Assembly (NCBI GenBank): GCA_038534135.1
Contig: JBCAXJ010000011.1
Location: forward strand, 30,618 to 94,617
DNA length: 64,000 bases
Reading direction: 5' to 3'
Origin: Thermohalobaculum sp038534135
Lineage (GTDB): Bacteria > Pseudomonadota > Alphaproteobacteria > Rhodobacterales > Rhodobacteraceae
Within the stretch, counting starts at the first letter, position 1. Each line of letters begins with the position of its first letter. Position numbers and translations under genes: made by a program. The notes below the pieces were generated by a model. It saw only the letters and a list, made by a program, of their open reading frames with translations. It ran no database searches and was not told where the DNA came from. Of this stretch, positions 40,441 through 48,173 are shown piece by piece.

Positions 40441-41022
40441 TCAGTGAATGCTTGCATTGCGCGCCACACTGACTCGGACAAGATCCGGTGGAGCGCTGCG
40501 AATGGCCCCGGCCCCCTCCATGCGCGCACGGCGCAGCTCGGCGCATGCCAGCAACAGGAATGTCCGGGCATTTCGCATCCGCGGATTTATCGTGCTGATT
40601 CCGACGTTGAGCGAGACGTTCTGCGGGCCTGATCGCGTTTGCAGCGGCACTTGAGCAAAGTGGTCGCGCATCCGAACGGCCACGATTTCAGCGTTGCCCA
40701 GGCGTGTTTCGGGCAGCAGGACGCCAAACTCGGCCGGACCAAGGCGTGCTAAGCGATCGATCCGTCGCAGCGAATGACCGATCATGTCGGCTGCCCCAGC
40801 AACGAGTTCCTCGGCAGCGTTTACGCCATTGGCTTTTCGAATGCGCAAGGCGCCACCAACCTGAATCATCAGGATCGAGAGCGGCCGGTCGTACCTGAGC
40901 GCACGATCCACCTCGTCCGCGGCGATCTCCATGAAACCCTTGGGAGACAACGCCCGCACAACACGTGGCCGTCGGCGCCCCTGCACCGCGTTTTCTGCGG
41001 TCTCTGCACCGTCCGACGCCAT
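40441..41022 (-). CDS. degenerate GGDEF-domain protein
   Basis: This 193-residue protein has a GGDEF-like fold: PKGFMEIAADEVDRALRYDRPLSILMIQVG matches the start of the domain, and RLGPAEFGVLLPETRLGNAEIVAVRMRDH matches the active-site hairpin. The signature is GPAEF instead of GG(D/E)EF, so the site probably does not make cyclic di-GMP. No membrane segment is visible. The ATG at 41022 follows GGGAGG. It could be a c-di-GMP or GTP-binding regulator. It is downstream of a terminator that ends the preceding lipoprotein gene. Confidence 0.75.
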   Translation of the reverse strand: MASDGAETAENAVQGRRRPRVVRALSPKGFMEIAADEVDRALRYDRPLSILMIQVGGALRIRKANGVNAAEELVAGAADMIGHSLRRIDRLARLGPAEFGVLLPETRLGNAEIVAVRMRDHFAQVPLQTRSGPQNVSLNVGISTINPRMRNARTFLLLACAELRRARMEGAGAIRSAPPDLVRVSVARNASIH

Positions 41023-41082
41023 GAATGCCTCCCGCACACGAAAAGGATGGCGAACGATAGACATTCGAGATTTACAGGACCC

Positions 41083-41117
41083 TAAAATGAAACGGCTCGC
41101 TGGATACCAGCGAGCCG
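41083..41117 (-). terminator. intrinsic terminator after the lipoprotein gene
   Basis: An eleven-pair perfect stem (CGGCTCGCTGG and its complement at 41093-41117) with a three-base loop is followed, on the minus strand, by the T-rich sequence TTTCATTTTA. It lies 28 bases after the lipoprotein stop. Confidence 0.85.
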
Positions 41118-41144
41118 ATCCTGACAGGCCTTGGGATCAGGGAC

Positions 41145-41549
41145 TTAGCTTCCCGACGCTGATTTCGTCAGGTAGATGTAGGCCTCGTTCTGATACTCGT
41201 CCCAACCGCCCAATGCGACGTCTGTACCGGTATTGATCAGCACACCCGTCAGCAGAACGCCGACAACGGTCCGAGGATGCTTGCCGGCCACAAGCGCGAC
41301 GGTTTCGGAATTGTACCCCGGCGCCGCGCAGGTCACGAACAGATTGCCCGACGTTCGCGGGATCGTATGCGTCACTGCGCGGCCTTCGCCGAGCGGTGTC
41401 GCGGGTATGATTTCAACGCCATTCTGCGCGATCGAGCAACTCGCATTGTCAGCATTGCTGCGCAGCGTGATGCCCTGGCTCGTTCCACCTTCGAGTGTCC
41501 CGCACGCGGATAAAAGTGCGGCTACAGCGAAAAGTCCAACATATTTCAT
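41145..41549 (-). CDS. small lipoprotein of unknown function
   Basis: This 134-residue protein starts MKYVGLFAVAALLSACGTLEGG, a signal peptide with lipobox LSAC, so it is membrane-anchored. The mature part has a beta-rich PEGA-like stretch (VEIIPATPLGEGRAVTHTIPRTSGNLFVTCAAPGY with a preceding NASCSI), then a Gly/Val-rich hydrophobic segment (VVGVLLTGVLINTGTDVALGG) and YIYLTK. Similar small lipoproteins are common in Rhodobacterales; the role is unknown. Confidence 0.75.
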   Translation of the reverse strand: MKYVGLFAVAALLSACGTLEGGTSQGITLRSNADNASCSIAQNGVEIIPATPLGEGRAVTHTIPRTSGNLFVTCAAPGYNSETVALVAGKHPRTVVGVLLTGVLINTGTDVALGGWDEYQNEAYIYLTKSASGS

Positions 41550-41615
41550 GGCTTACTCCAACGAATTCATACTCGTTGTAATGTGCCTGTGCAGATTGCG
41601 AATCGCAAATTGAAT

Positions 41616-42920
41616 CTACGTCGCGCCGAACACCCTTTGGAAGATCGTATCCACATGCTTGGTATGATAGCCCAGATCGAACAGCGCTTCGAGATCGGCG
41701 GCGCTCAAGGCTGCGCAAACGTCGTCATCTGCCTTCAACTCCGACAGGAAATCAGCGCCTTCTTCCCATGTTTTCATGGCGTTACGCTGGACGAGGCGAT
41801 AAGCGCTCTCGCGGTCGACACCAGCCTGCGTCAACGCCAGCAAGACGCGCTGCGAATGCACCAACCCGCCCGTCTGGTTCAGCACCGCCTCCATCCGCTC
41901 GGGGTAGACGACCAGTTTTTCGATGACACCGGTCAGGCGCATCAGCGCGAAATCCAGCGTCACGGTCGCATCGGGGCCGATATTTCTCTCGACAGATGAA
42001 TGGCTTATGTCGCGCTCGTGCCAGAGGGCCACGTTCTCCATCGCGGGCAGCGCCATGGAGCGCACCAACCGCGCGAGACCCGTCAGATTCTCGGTCAGCA
42101 CCGGGTTGCGCTTGTGCGGCATGGCGGACGAGCCCTTCTGCCCGGCCGAGAAGAACTCCTCGGCCTCGCGCAGTTCGGTCCGCTGGAGGTGCCGGATCTC
42201 GGTCGACAGGCGTTCGACCGAGGATGCGATCACGCCCAGCACCGAAAAGAACATCGCGTGACGGTCGCGCGGGATCACCTGGGTCGACACGGGTTCGGGC
42301 GAAAGTCCAAGCTTTTCAGACACATGCGCCTCGACCGCCGGATCGATGTTGGCGAAGGTTCCGACGGCGCCGCTGATGGCACAGGTCGCAATCTCCTCGC
42401 GTGCCGCGCGCAGCCGTGCCCGGTTGCGGTCGAACTCGGCATAGGTCTGCGCCAGCTTCAGCCCGAACGTCACCGGCTCGGCATGAATGCCGTGAGAGCG
42501 CCCGATGGTCACCGTATCCTTGTGCTCGTAGGCGCGTTTCTTCAACGCTGCCAACAGCTTGTCCAGATCGGCCAGCAGGATGTCGGTCGCCCGGACAAGC
42601 TGGATGTTGAAGCAGGTGTCCAGCACGTCCGACGAGGTCATGCCCTGGTGGACGAAGCGCGCGTCGTCGCCGACATGCTCGGCCAGATGGGTCAGGAAGG
42701 CGATGACGTCATGCTTGACCTCGGCCTCGATCTCGTCGATCCGCGCGACGTTGAACTCAACATCTTGTGCTTTCCAGACAGACTCAGCGGCAGATTTGGG
42801 GATCACGCCCAGCGCGGCCTGGGCGTCGCAGGCGTGCGCCTCGATCTCGAACCAGATGCGGAATTTGGTTTCGGGCGACCAGATCGCGGCCATCTCGGGA
42901 CGGGAATAGCGGGGGATCAT
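41616..42920 (-). CDS. purB: adenylosuccinate lyase
   Basis: This 434-residue enzyme works twice in purine synthesis, releasing fumarate from SAICAR and adenylosuccinate. Signature sequences are TSSDVLDT, GRSHGIHAEPVTFGLKLA (catalytic His), and SSAMPHKRNPVLTENLTGLARL. The ATG at 42920 gives the normal N-terminus MIPRYSRPEMAAIW; the longer frame is not supported. It is divergent from the DUF6314 gene across 50 bases. Confidence 0.96.
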   Translation of the reverse strand: MIPRYSRPEMAAIWSPETKFRIWFEIEAHACDAQAALGVIPKSAAESVWKAQDVEFNVARIDEIEAEVKHDVIAFLTHLAEHVGDDARFVHQGMTSSDVLDTCFNIQLVRATDILLADLDKLLAALKKRAYEHKDTVTIGRSHGIHAEPVTFGLKLAQTYAEFDRNRARLRAAREEIATCAISGAVGTFANIDPAVEAHVSEKLGLSPEPVSTQVIPRDRHAMFFSVLGVIASSVERLSTEIRHLQRTELREAEEFFSAGQKGSSAMPHKRNPVLTENLTGLARLVRSMALPAMENVALWHERDISHSSVERNIGPDATVTLDFALMRLTGVIEKLVVYPERMEAVLNQTGGLVHSQRVLLALTQAGVDRESAYRLVQRNAMKTWEEGADFLSELKADDDVCAALSAADLEALFDLGYHTKHVDTIFQRVFGAT

Positions 42921-42970
42921 CGGGCGCCTCGTTAATTGTATTCTCAGCGCGCGCCGGGTAGCACGGCGCC

Positions 42971-43378
42971 ATGATCCGCGCAACGCAGAGCTATCTGGAA
43001 GGCCCCTGGCACATGATTCGCATCATTGAGAACGTCCGCGAGGGCGTGATCGGCGAGGTTTGGGGCGATGCCGAATTTGTCTTTGACGGAGAAGGACTTA
43101 CGTGCATCGAGAACGGCGTGCTGCGGTTCCAGGGCACCGATTACCACACCGGGCGCGTGTCGTTATGGCGCTTCCGCGCGGGCGACAAGGTCGACGTGCA
43201 GTACGAGGACGGTCGCCCGTTCCACGATTTTCTGACGCAACGCCCGATCGCCCTGAAGATCGCCGAGGATGCGCGCTACGAGATCAGTTACGACTTCGAA
43301 CCGAAGACCTGGCTGAGCCGCTGGAAGATGCTGGGCCCAAATTCGGATTACGAGATGACGACCCGGTACAGACGGTGA
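42971..43378 (+). CDS. DUF6314 family protein
   Basis: This 135-residue protein has a small beta-barrel type sequence: FVFDGEGLTCIENGVLRFQGTDYHTGRVSLWRF, then DKVDVQYEDGRPFHDF, and finally YEISYDFEPKTWLSRWKMLGPNSDYEMTTRYRR. It is a common Rhodobacterales protein next to purB. The function is unknown. The ATG at 42971 leaves a short divergent spacer with purB. Confidence 0.75.
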   Translation: MIRATQSYLEGPWHMIRIIENVREGVIGEVWGDAEFVFDGEGLTCIENGVLRFQGTDYHTGRVSLWRFRAGDKVDVQYEDGRPFHDFLTQRPIALKIAEDARYEISYDFEPKTWLSRWKMLGPNSDYEMTTRYRR

Positions 43379-43518
43379 ACGCCAAGGTGGACAATGGGTC
43401 CGGGATCGGCATGATTATACAGGTGACTTTTTTCCCGTAATTTTCCGTTAACCGGATATCGCAGCATCTCGGGGAGTTTCACCCCGAGTCTTGAGCGCGG
43501 CTGAGGATTCGTAACTCC

Positions 43519-43545
43519 GCCCCGGCGTCTGAGCCGGGGCCTTTT
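43519..43545 (+). terminator. probable intrinsic terminator
   Basis: An eight-pair GCCCCGGC/GCCGGGGC stem with the six-base loop GTCTGA is followed by CTTTT. It is 140 bases past the DUF6314 stop and could end its transcript. Confidence 0.6.
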
Positions 43546-43646
43546 CGAGCGATGCGCCGTTCGTCGAGGTCCCGGGTCTTCGCCCGGGACAGCGCGGGGT
43601 ATGACGGTTGGAGTGCAGCGTGGGTCGGAACCTACCCTACGCTTGC

Positions 43647-43691
43647 GTGCGTTCGTGCGTTCGTGCGTTCGTGCGTTCGTGCGTTCGTGCG
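43647..43691 (+). repeat. tandem octamer repeat (GTGCGTTC)n
   Basis: GTGCGTTC is repeated 5.6 times without error, immediately before the 3' end of the DUF2235-like gene. Short perfect arrays of this kind are prone to copy-number change. Confidence 0.9.
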
Positions 43692-43730
43692 AAGGTCGCG
43701 GTGGGCGATGCCGCCGTTTCTGCCAAACTG

Positions 43731-44888
43731 CTAGGCTTCTTCATAATCTGCGAGATCGAAGTCACGCACGGTGTCTGGATTGTAATGCCAGGCCGAAGGT
43801 TTGCTGGCGATGCTCGCGTGATGCCAGTTTACAAACCAATTTCCGTCGCGATGGTCGTTCTTCACGGCGCGACCGCGATGACCACTCGGTTTTCTAGCGA
43901 AGCCGTTCTTAGAATTTTTGTTGACGAATTGTCTGATTATCCCAAGGTAGCAATGGTTGATCTCTTTCATATCTAGTGGCGTAAATCCATCGATCTCTGT
44001 GCCGTGCCTCTTCAAGAATTCGCAGCAAAGATGTTCTCCAAGGGTCTTTGTGTGTTCGTACGCGTTTTCTTTGATGTTGACGGCAGCGGAGTGATGGCCA
44101 GGCATCGGGTAGATCACGGGTTCCTCGCCAGCTGATCCGGGTTCACGACGTGGCACAACGCACTGGAAATTTGCGTCCTTCCAGATAATGCCCCACGGTA
44201 CATTATGTTTGCCAATTTTCTTGTGCTGCACCTCAGTATACTTGATGTTTTCTTGCGCAATTGTATGGCATTCATTTACGATTTTCGGGAGCTCTTCTGG
44301 CTTTCGGACATCGAAGATTTTCTTGAAGTTTCCGCCCCAGGCAAACCGACGCAATTCATCGTTGACGAAGCCTAGCATTTTGCCTTTGCCGCCGGGCACT
44401 GGATCAAAGCAGAAGATGTTTACCTTCTTCTGATTTAATTCAAAATAGCAATCCTGTTGGAGGAGCTTGGCGAGGGCAAGGCATGAATAGGCACCTCGGC
44501 TGAAGCCGACCAGATTGATGTTTTCTGCTACCAAGTGTTCCTCGATCAGCTTGTATCTCAGCCAAATCCACGCATGGAGAAGATTTGATACGACACCAGC
44601 GCCTGTTAGACTTCCAGTCCATGCGTGCGATCTCTTCTTGCCGGTTTCACGCGCTGCCACAAGTTCACCGGAGCCGACCAAGTCGAACACCTCTTTGGCA
44701 TCGAATTTCAGCAGGTTCTTTGATCCACCCGGGCCATCAAAAATCGCGGCGCGCGCGCCCGCACTCCACATATCTTCTTGTTTGCCTACGGTTCGGTCGT
44801 ACAGCGCTGGAACAAGGTAATCGCCGATCTGCTCCCGCTTGTTTCCGGATCCGCAGAAGTAAAGTGTCAAAGCGTTTTGATTTGGCAT
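43731..44888 (-). CDS. DUF2235/Tle-like alpha/beta hydrolase
   Basis: This 385-residue protein has the nucleophile elbow NLVGFSRGAYSCLAL with Ser130, the form used by DUF2235 and T6SS Tle phospholipases (GFSRGA). Asp162 in FCFDPVPGGKG and His265/His266 in PMPGHHSAAV are suitable as the remaining triad. The C-terminal 120 residues are Lys/His-rich with no recognised domain. Base composition is clearly lower in GC than neighbours, with A/T-ending codons frequent, which indicates horizontal origin. An AAGGAA site precedes the ATG at 44888. No T6SS or immunity gene is seen nearby. A lipase or esterase role is inferred. Confidence 0.72.
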   Translation of the reverse strand: MPNQNALTLYFCGSGNKREQIGDYLVPALYDRTVGKQEDMWSAGARAAIFDGPGGSKNLLKFDAKEVFDLVGSGELVAARETGKKRSHAWTGSLTGAGVVSNLLHAWIWLRYKLIEEHLVAENINLVGFSRGAYSCLALAKLLQQDCYFELNQKKVNIFCFDPVPGGKGKMLGFVNDELRRFAWGGNFKKIFDVRKPEELPKIVNECHTIAQENIKYTEVQHKKIGKHNVPWGIIWKDANFQCVVPRREPGSAGEEPVIYPMPGHHSAAVNIKENAYEHTKTLGEHLCCEFLKRHGTEIDGFTPLDMKEINHCYLGIIRQFVNKNSKNGFARKPSGHRGRAVKNDHRDGNWFVNWHHASIASKPSAWHYNPDTVRDFDLADYEEA

Positions 44889-45367
44889 AGCTCTATTCCT
44901 TCGAGCTTGGCGTAAGGTTGCTATTTCCCGCTTCTGATAACTTCAGCGAGCATCCCGGTTCTTAAGGCAGCCCCATTCCCAAGGGATCTGCTTAAGTAAA
45001 ACATTGGTTTTTGGTCGACCCCCGGCCCGCGCACCGATCTGGTGTTGCGCACGATCCGTCGATCATCGAGTAGTAATTCTTAGTCGCAAGATGAGCGGAG
45101 ATGGTTCAGCCGGCCGGCAAACTTTTTTCCAGGGAGGCTCCGAGGCACAGCGATGCTTGGCCCATGCCCCTCGATCCGCTTACGTGTCGTAGGGGAGAGG
45201 CAGCGGTGGCTGTTACGGCTGGGCGAGGTGGGATAAGCGCCAGAGGCCGTCGGGTGTCGCGGTGGAGATGGTGTTTGGCGCGGGAAGCCGGGGAGTCTAC
45301 CCCTTTAGGCTCTCCCCTCGATCCCCCTCCGATACGGAGGGGGAGAGGTGTTGCGGGCGGCGGTGCG
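44889..45367. other. gene-free spacer upstream of the DUF2235-like gene
   Basis: This 479-base spacer between the DUF2235-like gene and hemH has no open frame with protein-like character. The side next to the hydrolase is AT-richer and probably holds its promoter; the hemH side is GC-rich and holds the hairpin at 45323-45343. Confidence 0.6.
45323..45343. terminator. perfect hairpin downstream of hemH
   Basis: CCCCCTCCG-ATA-CGGAGGGGG makes a nine-pair GC stem 25 bases after the hemH stop (hemH is on the minus strand). No T-run follows on that strand, so termination is likely but not certain. Confidence 0.5.
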
Positions 45368-46414
45368 TTAAAGCCAGCCTTGCGTTTCGTTGGCGACGAC
45401 GGCCTGGATCATGTCGATATGGGCCTCGTCGTCGTTGAGGCAGGGGATGTAGTGGAAGTGCTCGCCGCCCGCTTCCTCGAAGGCCTCGTGGATTTCCTCG
45501 TTGATCTCCTCGAGCGTCTCGACGCAGTCCGAGGAGAAGCCGGGCGCCATGATGGCGATGCGCTTGTGGCCCTCGCGCGCCAGTTTGGCGACGTATTCGA
45601 CGGTGTAGGGGGTCAGCCATTCCTCTGGCCCGAAGCGGGACTGGAACGTCGTGTGGATGTCGCCCTTGGCCCAGCCCAGACGCTCCATCATCAGGCGCGA
45701 GGTCTTCTGGCAGTGGCAGTGGTACGGATCGCCCTTCATGAAGTAGCTTTTCGGCAGGCCGTGATACGAGGTGACGAGGGCTGTCGGTTTCTCCTCGAAG
45801 CCCGCATAGGCGGTCTCGACAGATTTGGCCAATGCGTCGATATACGCCGGGTGGTCGTGATACGCGGGTGCTGTGCGCACGGCGGGTTGCCAGCGCAAAG
45901 CCTGGAGCGAGCGGAATGCCTGGTCGTTCGCGGTGCCGGTCGTGGCGGCCGCGTATTGCGGGTAGAGCGGGAAGAACAGGATGCGTTCGCAGCCCTGCTG
46001 GACCATGCGGCGGACCACGCTGTCGGTCGACGGATTGCCGTAGCGCATCGCGAAGTCGACCATGACGCTGTCGCCGAACTGTGCGGTCATCCGCGCGCGC
46101 AGCTTGTCGGTCTGCGAGCGGGTGATTGTCAGCAGCGGGCTTTCGTCGCGCTCTTCGTTCCAGATGCCGCGATAGGCCTCGCCCGACGAGAACGGGCGCT
46201 TGGTCAGGACGATCAGCTTGAGGATCGGCTGCCAGAGCCAGGGCGACCATTCGATGACGCGGCGGTCCGACAGGAACTCGTTCAGGTAGCGGCGCATCGA
46301 CCAGTAGTCGTGCCCGTCCGGCGTGCCGAGATTGGCCAAGACGATCCCGACGCGGGCGGGCGGGACTGCCGGGTGATCCGATGCGGCGTGCGTGAGGCGG
46401 CCACGGCCTGGCAT
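45368..46414 (-). CDS. hemH: ferrochelatase
   Basis: This 348-residue enzyme inserts ferrous iron into protoporphyrin IX, the last step of heme synthesis. It has VGIVLANLGTPDGHDYWSMRRYLNEFLSDRRVIE, the catalytic His block SYHGLPKSYFMKGDPYHCHCQKTSRL, and IAIMAPGFSSDCVETLEEINEE with the Glu of the metal site. The start is set at the ATG at 46414 by comparison with the usual N-terminus; the frame runs further to 46507 and no strong ribosome-binding site decides between them. It stands apart from other heme genes. Confidence 0.93.
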   Translation of the reverse strand: MPGRGRLTHAASDHPAVPPARVGIVLANLGTPDGHDYWSMRRYLNEFLSDRRVIEWSPWLWQPILKLIVLTKRPFSSGEAYRGIWNEERDESPLLTITRSQTDKLRARMTAQFGDSVMVDFAMRYGNPSTDSVVRRMVQQGCERILFFPLYPQYAAATTGTANDQAFRSLQALRWQPAVRTAPAYHDHPAYIDALAKSVETAYAGFEEKPTALVTSYHGLPKSYFMKGDPYHCHCQKTSRLMMERLGWAKGDIHTTFQSRFGPEEWLTPYTVEYVAKLAREGHKRIAIMAPGFSSDCVETLEEINEEIHEAFEEAGGEHFHYIPCLNDDEAHIDMIQAVVANETQGWL

Positions 46415-46595
46415 GATGGCGGCACTTTGGTCGAACAAGGGTGTCTCCAGCTTCTGGGCAAATGATGCGTCGTGGCAACAGACCCGCACGAGGCACCTGT
46501 TGCGCACAAGGGACGTATCTCAGCGGCTCACGACGTCAAGCCGACGGCTGGGACACAGCATAGCACCTGCTGTCGCGCGCGTGCCCGTCCTTCGG

Positions 46596-47486
46596 TTACT
46601 CGGCAGCCGGTTGGAGCTTGTCCTGCGTCCTGGTTTCGAAGTCGCTGGCCGAGTGCCGTTCGTGCAGCTGTTCGGACGGATCCCCGGCCATCCGGTTGAC
46701 CATGCGGCCGCGCTGATAGGCCGGACGGTTCGAGATCTCATCGTACCAGCGCCCGACATTCTCGTATTCGTGCACCGAGAGGAACTTGGCCGAGTCGAAG
46801 CCGTCGCCGGAATAGATCTTGCCGGTTGTCAGCAGGCCGTACCAAGGGGCGATCGCCATGTCGGCGATGGTGTATTCGTCGCCTGCTACGTACTTTGCCT
46901 CGCCCAGACGCGTGTCGAGCACGTGCATCTGGCGCTTCACCTCCATGGCGAAACGGTTGATCGGGTATTCCTGCGCGAACGGCGCATAGGCATAGAAGTG
47001 GCCGAACCCGCCGCCCAGATACGGCGCCGAGCCCATTTGCCAGAAGAGCCAATTCATGGTTTCGGTGCGCGCCGCCAGATCGGTCGGCAAGAAGGCGCCG
47101 AACTTCTCGGCCAGATAGAACAGGATCGACGCCGACTCGAACACCCGGGTCGGTTCGGGCGTCGAGTAGTCGATCAGTGCCGGGATCTTCGAGTTCGGGT
47201 TGGCCGCAACGAAACCCGAGCCGAACTGGTCGCCATCGCCGATCTTGATCAGCCAGGCATCGTATTCGGCAGCGGCGTGACCGGCCTCGAGCAATTCCTC
47301 GAACATCAGCGTGACCTTGACGCCGTTCGGCGTGGCCAGCGAGTAAAGCTGGTGCGGATGCTCACCCTTGGGCAGGTCCTTCTCGTGCGTCGCGCCAGAG
47401 ATTGGCCGGTTGATCGATGCGAACTTGCCGCCGCTTTCGCTGTCCCATGTCCACACTTCGGGGGGCGTGTAACCGGTATCGCTCAT
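46596..47486 (-). CDS. yghU: YghU-type glutathione-dependent disulfide oxidoreductase
   Basis: This 296-residue GST-superfamily protein has the extended N-terminus of the YghU/Ure2 nu class (YTPPEVWTWDSESGGKFASINRPISGATHEKDLPKGEHPHQLYSLATPNGVKVTLMFEE). ANPNSKIPALID and ESASILFYLAEKFG follow as glutathione contacts, and YTIADMAIAPWY is in the helical domain. Such enzymes reduce disulfides with two bound glutathiones and have little classical transferase activity. The ATG at 47486 is used; the frame continues to 47537. Confidence 0.9.
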   Translation of the reverse strand: MSDTGYTPPEVWTWDSESGGKFASINRPISGATHEKDLPKGEHPHQLYSLATPNGVKVTLMFEELLEAGHAAAEYDAWLIKIGDGDQFGSGFVAANPNSKIPALIDYSTPEPTRVFESASILFYLAEKFGAFLPTDLAARTETMNWLFWQMGSAPYLGGGFGHFYAYAPFAQEYPINRFAMEVKRQMHVLDTRLGEAKYVAGDEYTIADMAIAPWYGLLTTGKIYSGDGFDSAKFLSVHEYENVGRWYDEISNRPAYQRGRMVNRMAGDPSEQLHERHSASDFETRTQDKLQPAAE

Positions 47487-47677
47487 GATGTACTTCCTTC
47501 GCGGGAGAGGCTGTTGCAGCGTGATATATGCCCGCATGTCCGAGTTTGCAGACAGGATGGCGATTTACTGTTCACAATCGCGGGTATTCTATTTCACAAA
47601 AATCTGCTGGATAGACGTCTGGTTCAAGCCCAGGTTTGAGCGCCGACCCAGGACAATCCGCGACAGGGAGCATTCCG

Positions 47678-48139
47678 ATGCAGCTTTCGCTGCCAGAGTT
47701 GCAGGCCGAGTGGGATCAGATGCGTGGACTGACACTGGACCTGTTGGCGGTGTGTTCCGAAGAGGATCTGCTTTACGAGCCGCCCGGAAGCGGGGCGCTT
47801 TGGAAGCAGTTCCGGCATGTCGGCGGCATTCATGAGACCTACCTCGCCGCCATTGCCCGGGGACGCATCGTCTTTGACATGGCCGCACGAACGTATCGGG
47901 GCGGTCCGTCGCAATCGGCGCTCTCATCGTACTTCGCCGATCTTTCAGATCGCCATGCCGATCTCTTCACGCATGCGGCGCTTGACCGGCAGATCGACTG
48001 GTTTGGAGAACCGGTATCATTGCCCCTGCATCTGGTGCGGTTGATCGGCCATGAAACGCTGCATCATGGCCAGTTCATTCTGCATTGGAGAACGCTCAGG
48101 CATCCGTTCCCAGCAAGCTGGCAGGCCTGGGGCGTCTGA
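47678..48139 (+). CDS. DinB-like metal-binding protein
   Basis: This 153-residue protein looks like a four-helix DinB/YfiT-type fold. The pattern has His in FRHVGGIHETYLAAIARGR and the C-terminal HETLHHGQFILHWR, which supply three or more metal ligands, as in the DinB superfamily (bacillithiol or mycothiol transferase relatives). A CAGGGAG site precedes the ATG. The role is unknown. It lies opposite yghU across a 190-base divergent spacer. Confidence 0.75.
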   Translation: MQLSLPELQAEWDQMRGLTLDLLAVCSEEDLLYEPPGSGALWKQFRHVGGIHETYLAAIARGRIVFDMAARTYRGGPSQSALSSYFADLSDRHADLFTHAALDRQIDWFGEPVSLPLHLVRLIGHETLHHGQFILHWRTLRHPFPASWQAWGV

Positions 48140-48173
48140 ACACACCTGACCTGCCGCACTTGGGATCGACCGG

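Larger units (their letters stand above)
43379..43730. other. gene-free spacer with three hairpins and an octamer repeat
   Basis: The 352 bases after the DUF6314 gene hold no credible gene. They contain hairpins at 43468-43488 (CTCGGGG/CCCCGAG), 43519-43540 (GCCCCGGC/GCCGGGGC, then CTTTT) and 43569-43590 (GTCCCGGG/CCCGGGAC), then a tandem octamer. The middle hairpin is the best terminator candidate. Confidence 0.7.

Noticed and set aside
43569..43590. tRNA-like T-arm or tRNA gene in the hairpin spacer
   Set aside because: Only an isolated hairpin is present; there is no acceptor, D or anticodon arm of matching size.
43647..43691. CRISPR array
   Set aside because: Direct octamer repeats without spacers.
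43731..44888. T6SS effector module
   Set aside because: Only the lipase-type motif is present; no VgrG, Hcp, PAAR, chaperone or immunity gene is in the window.
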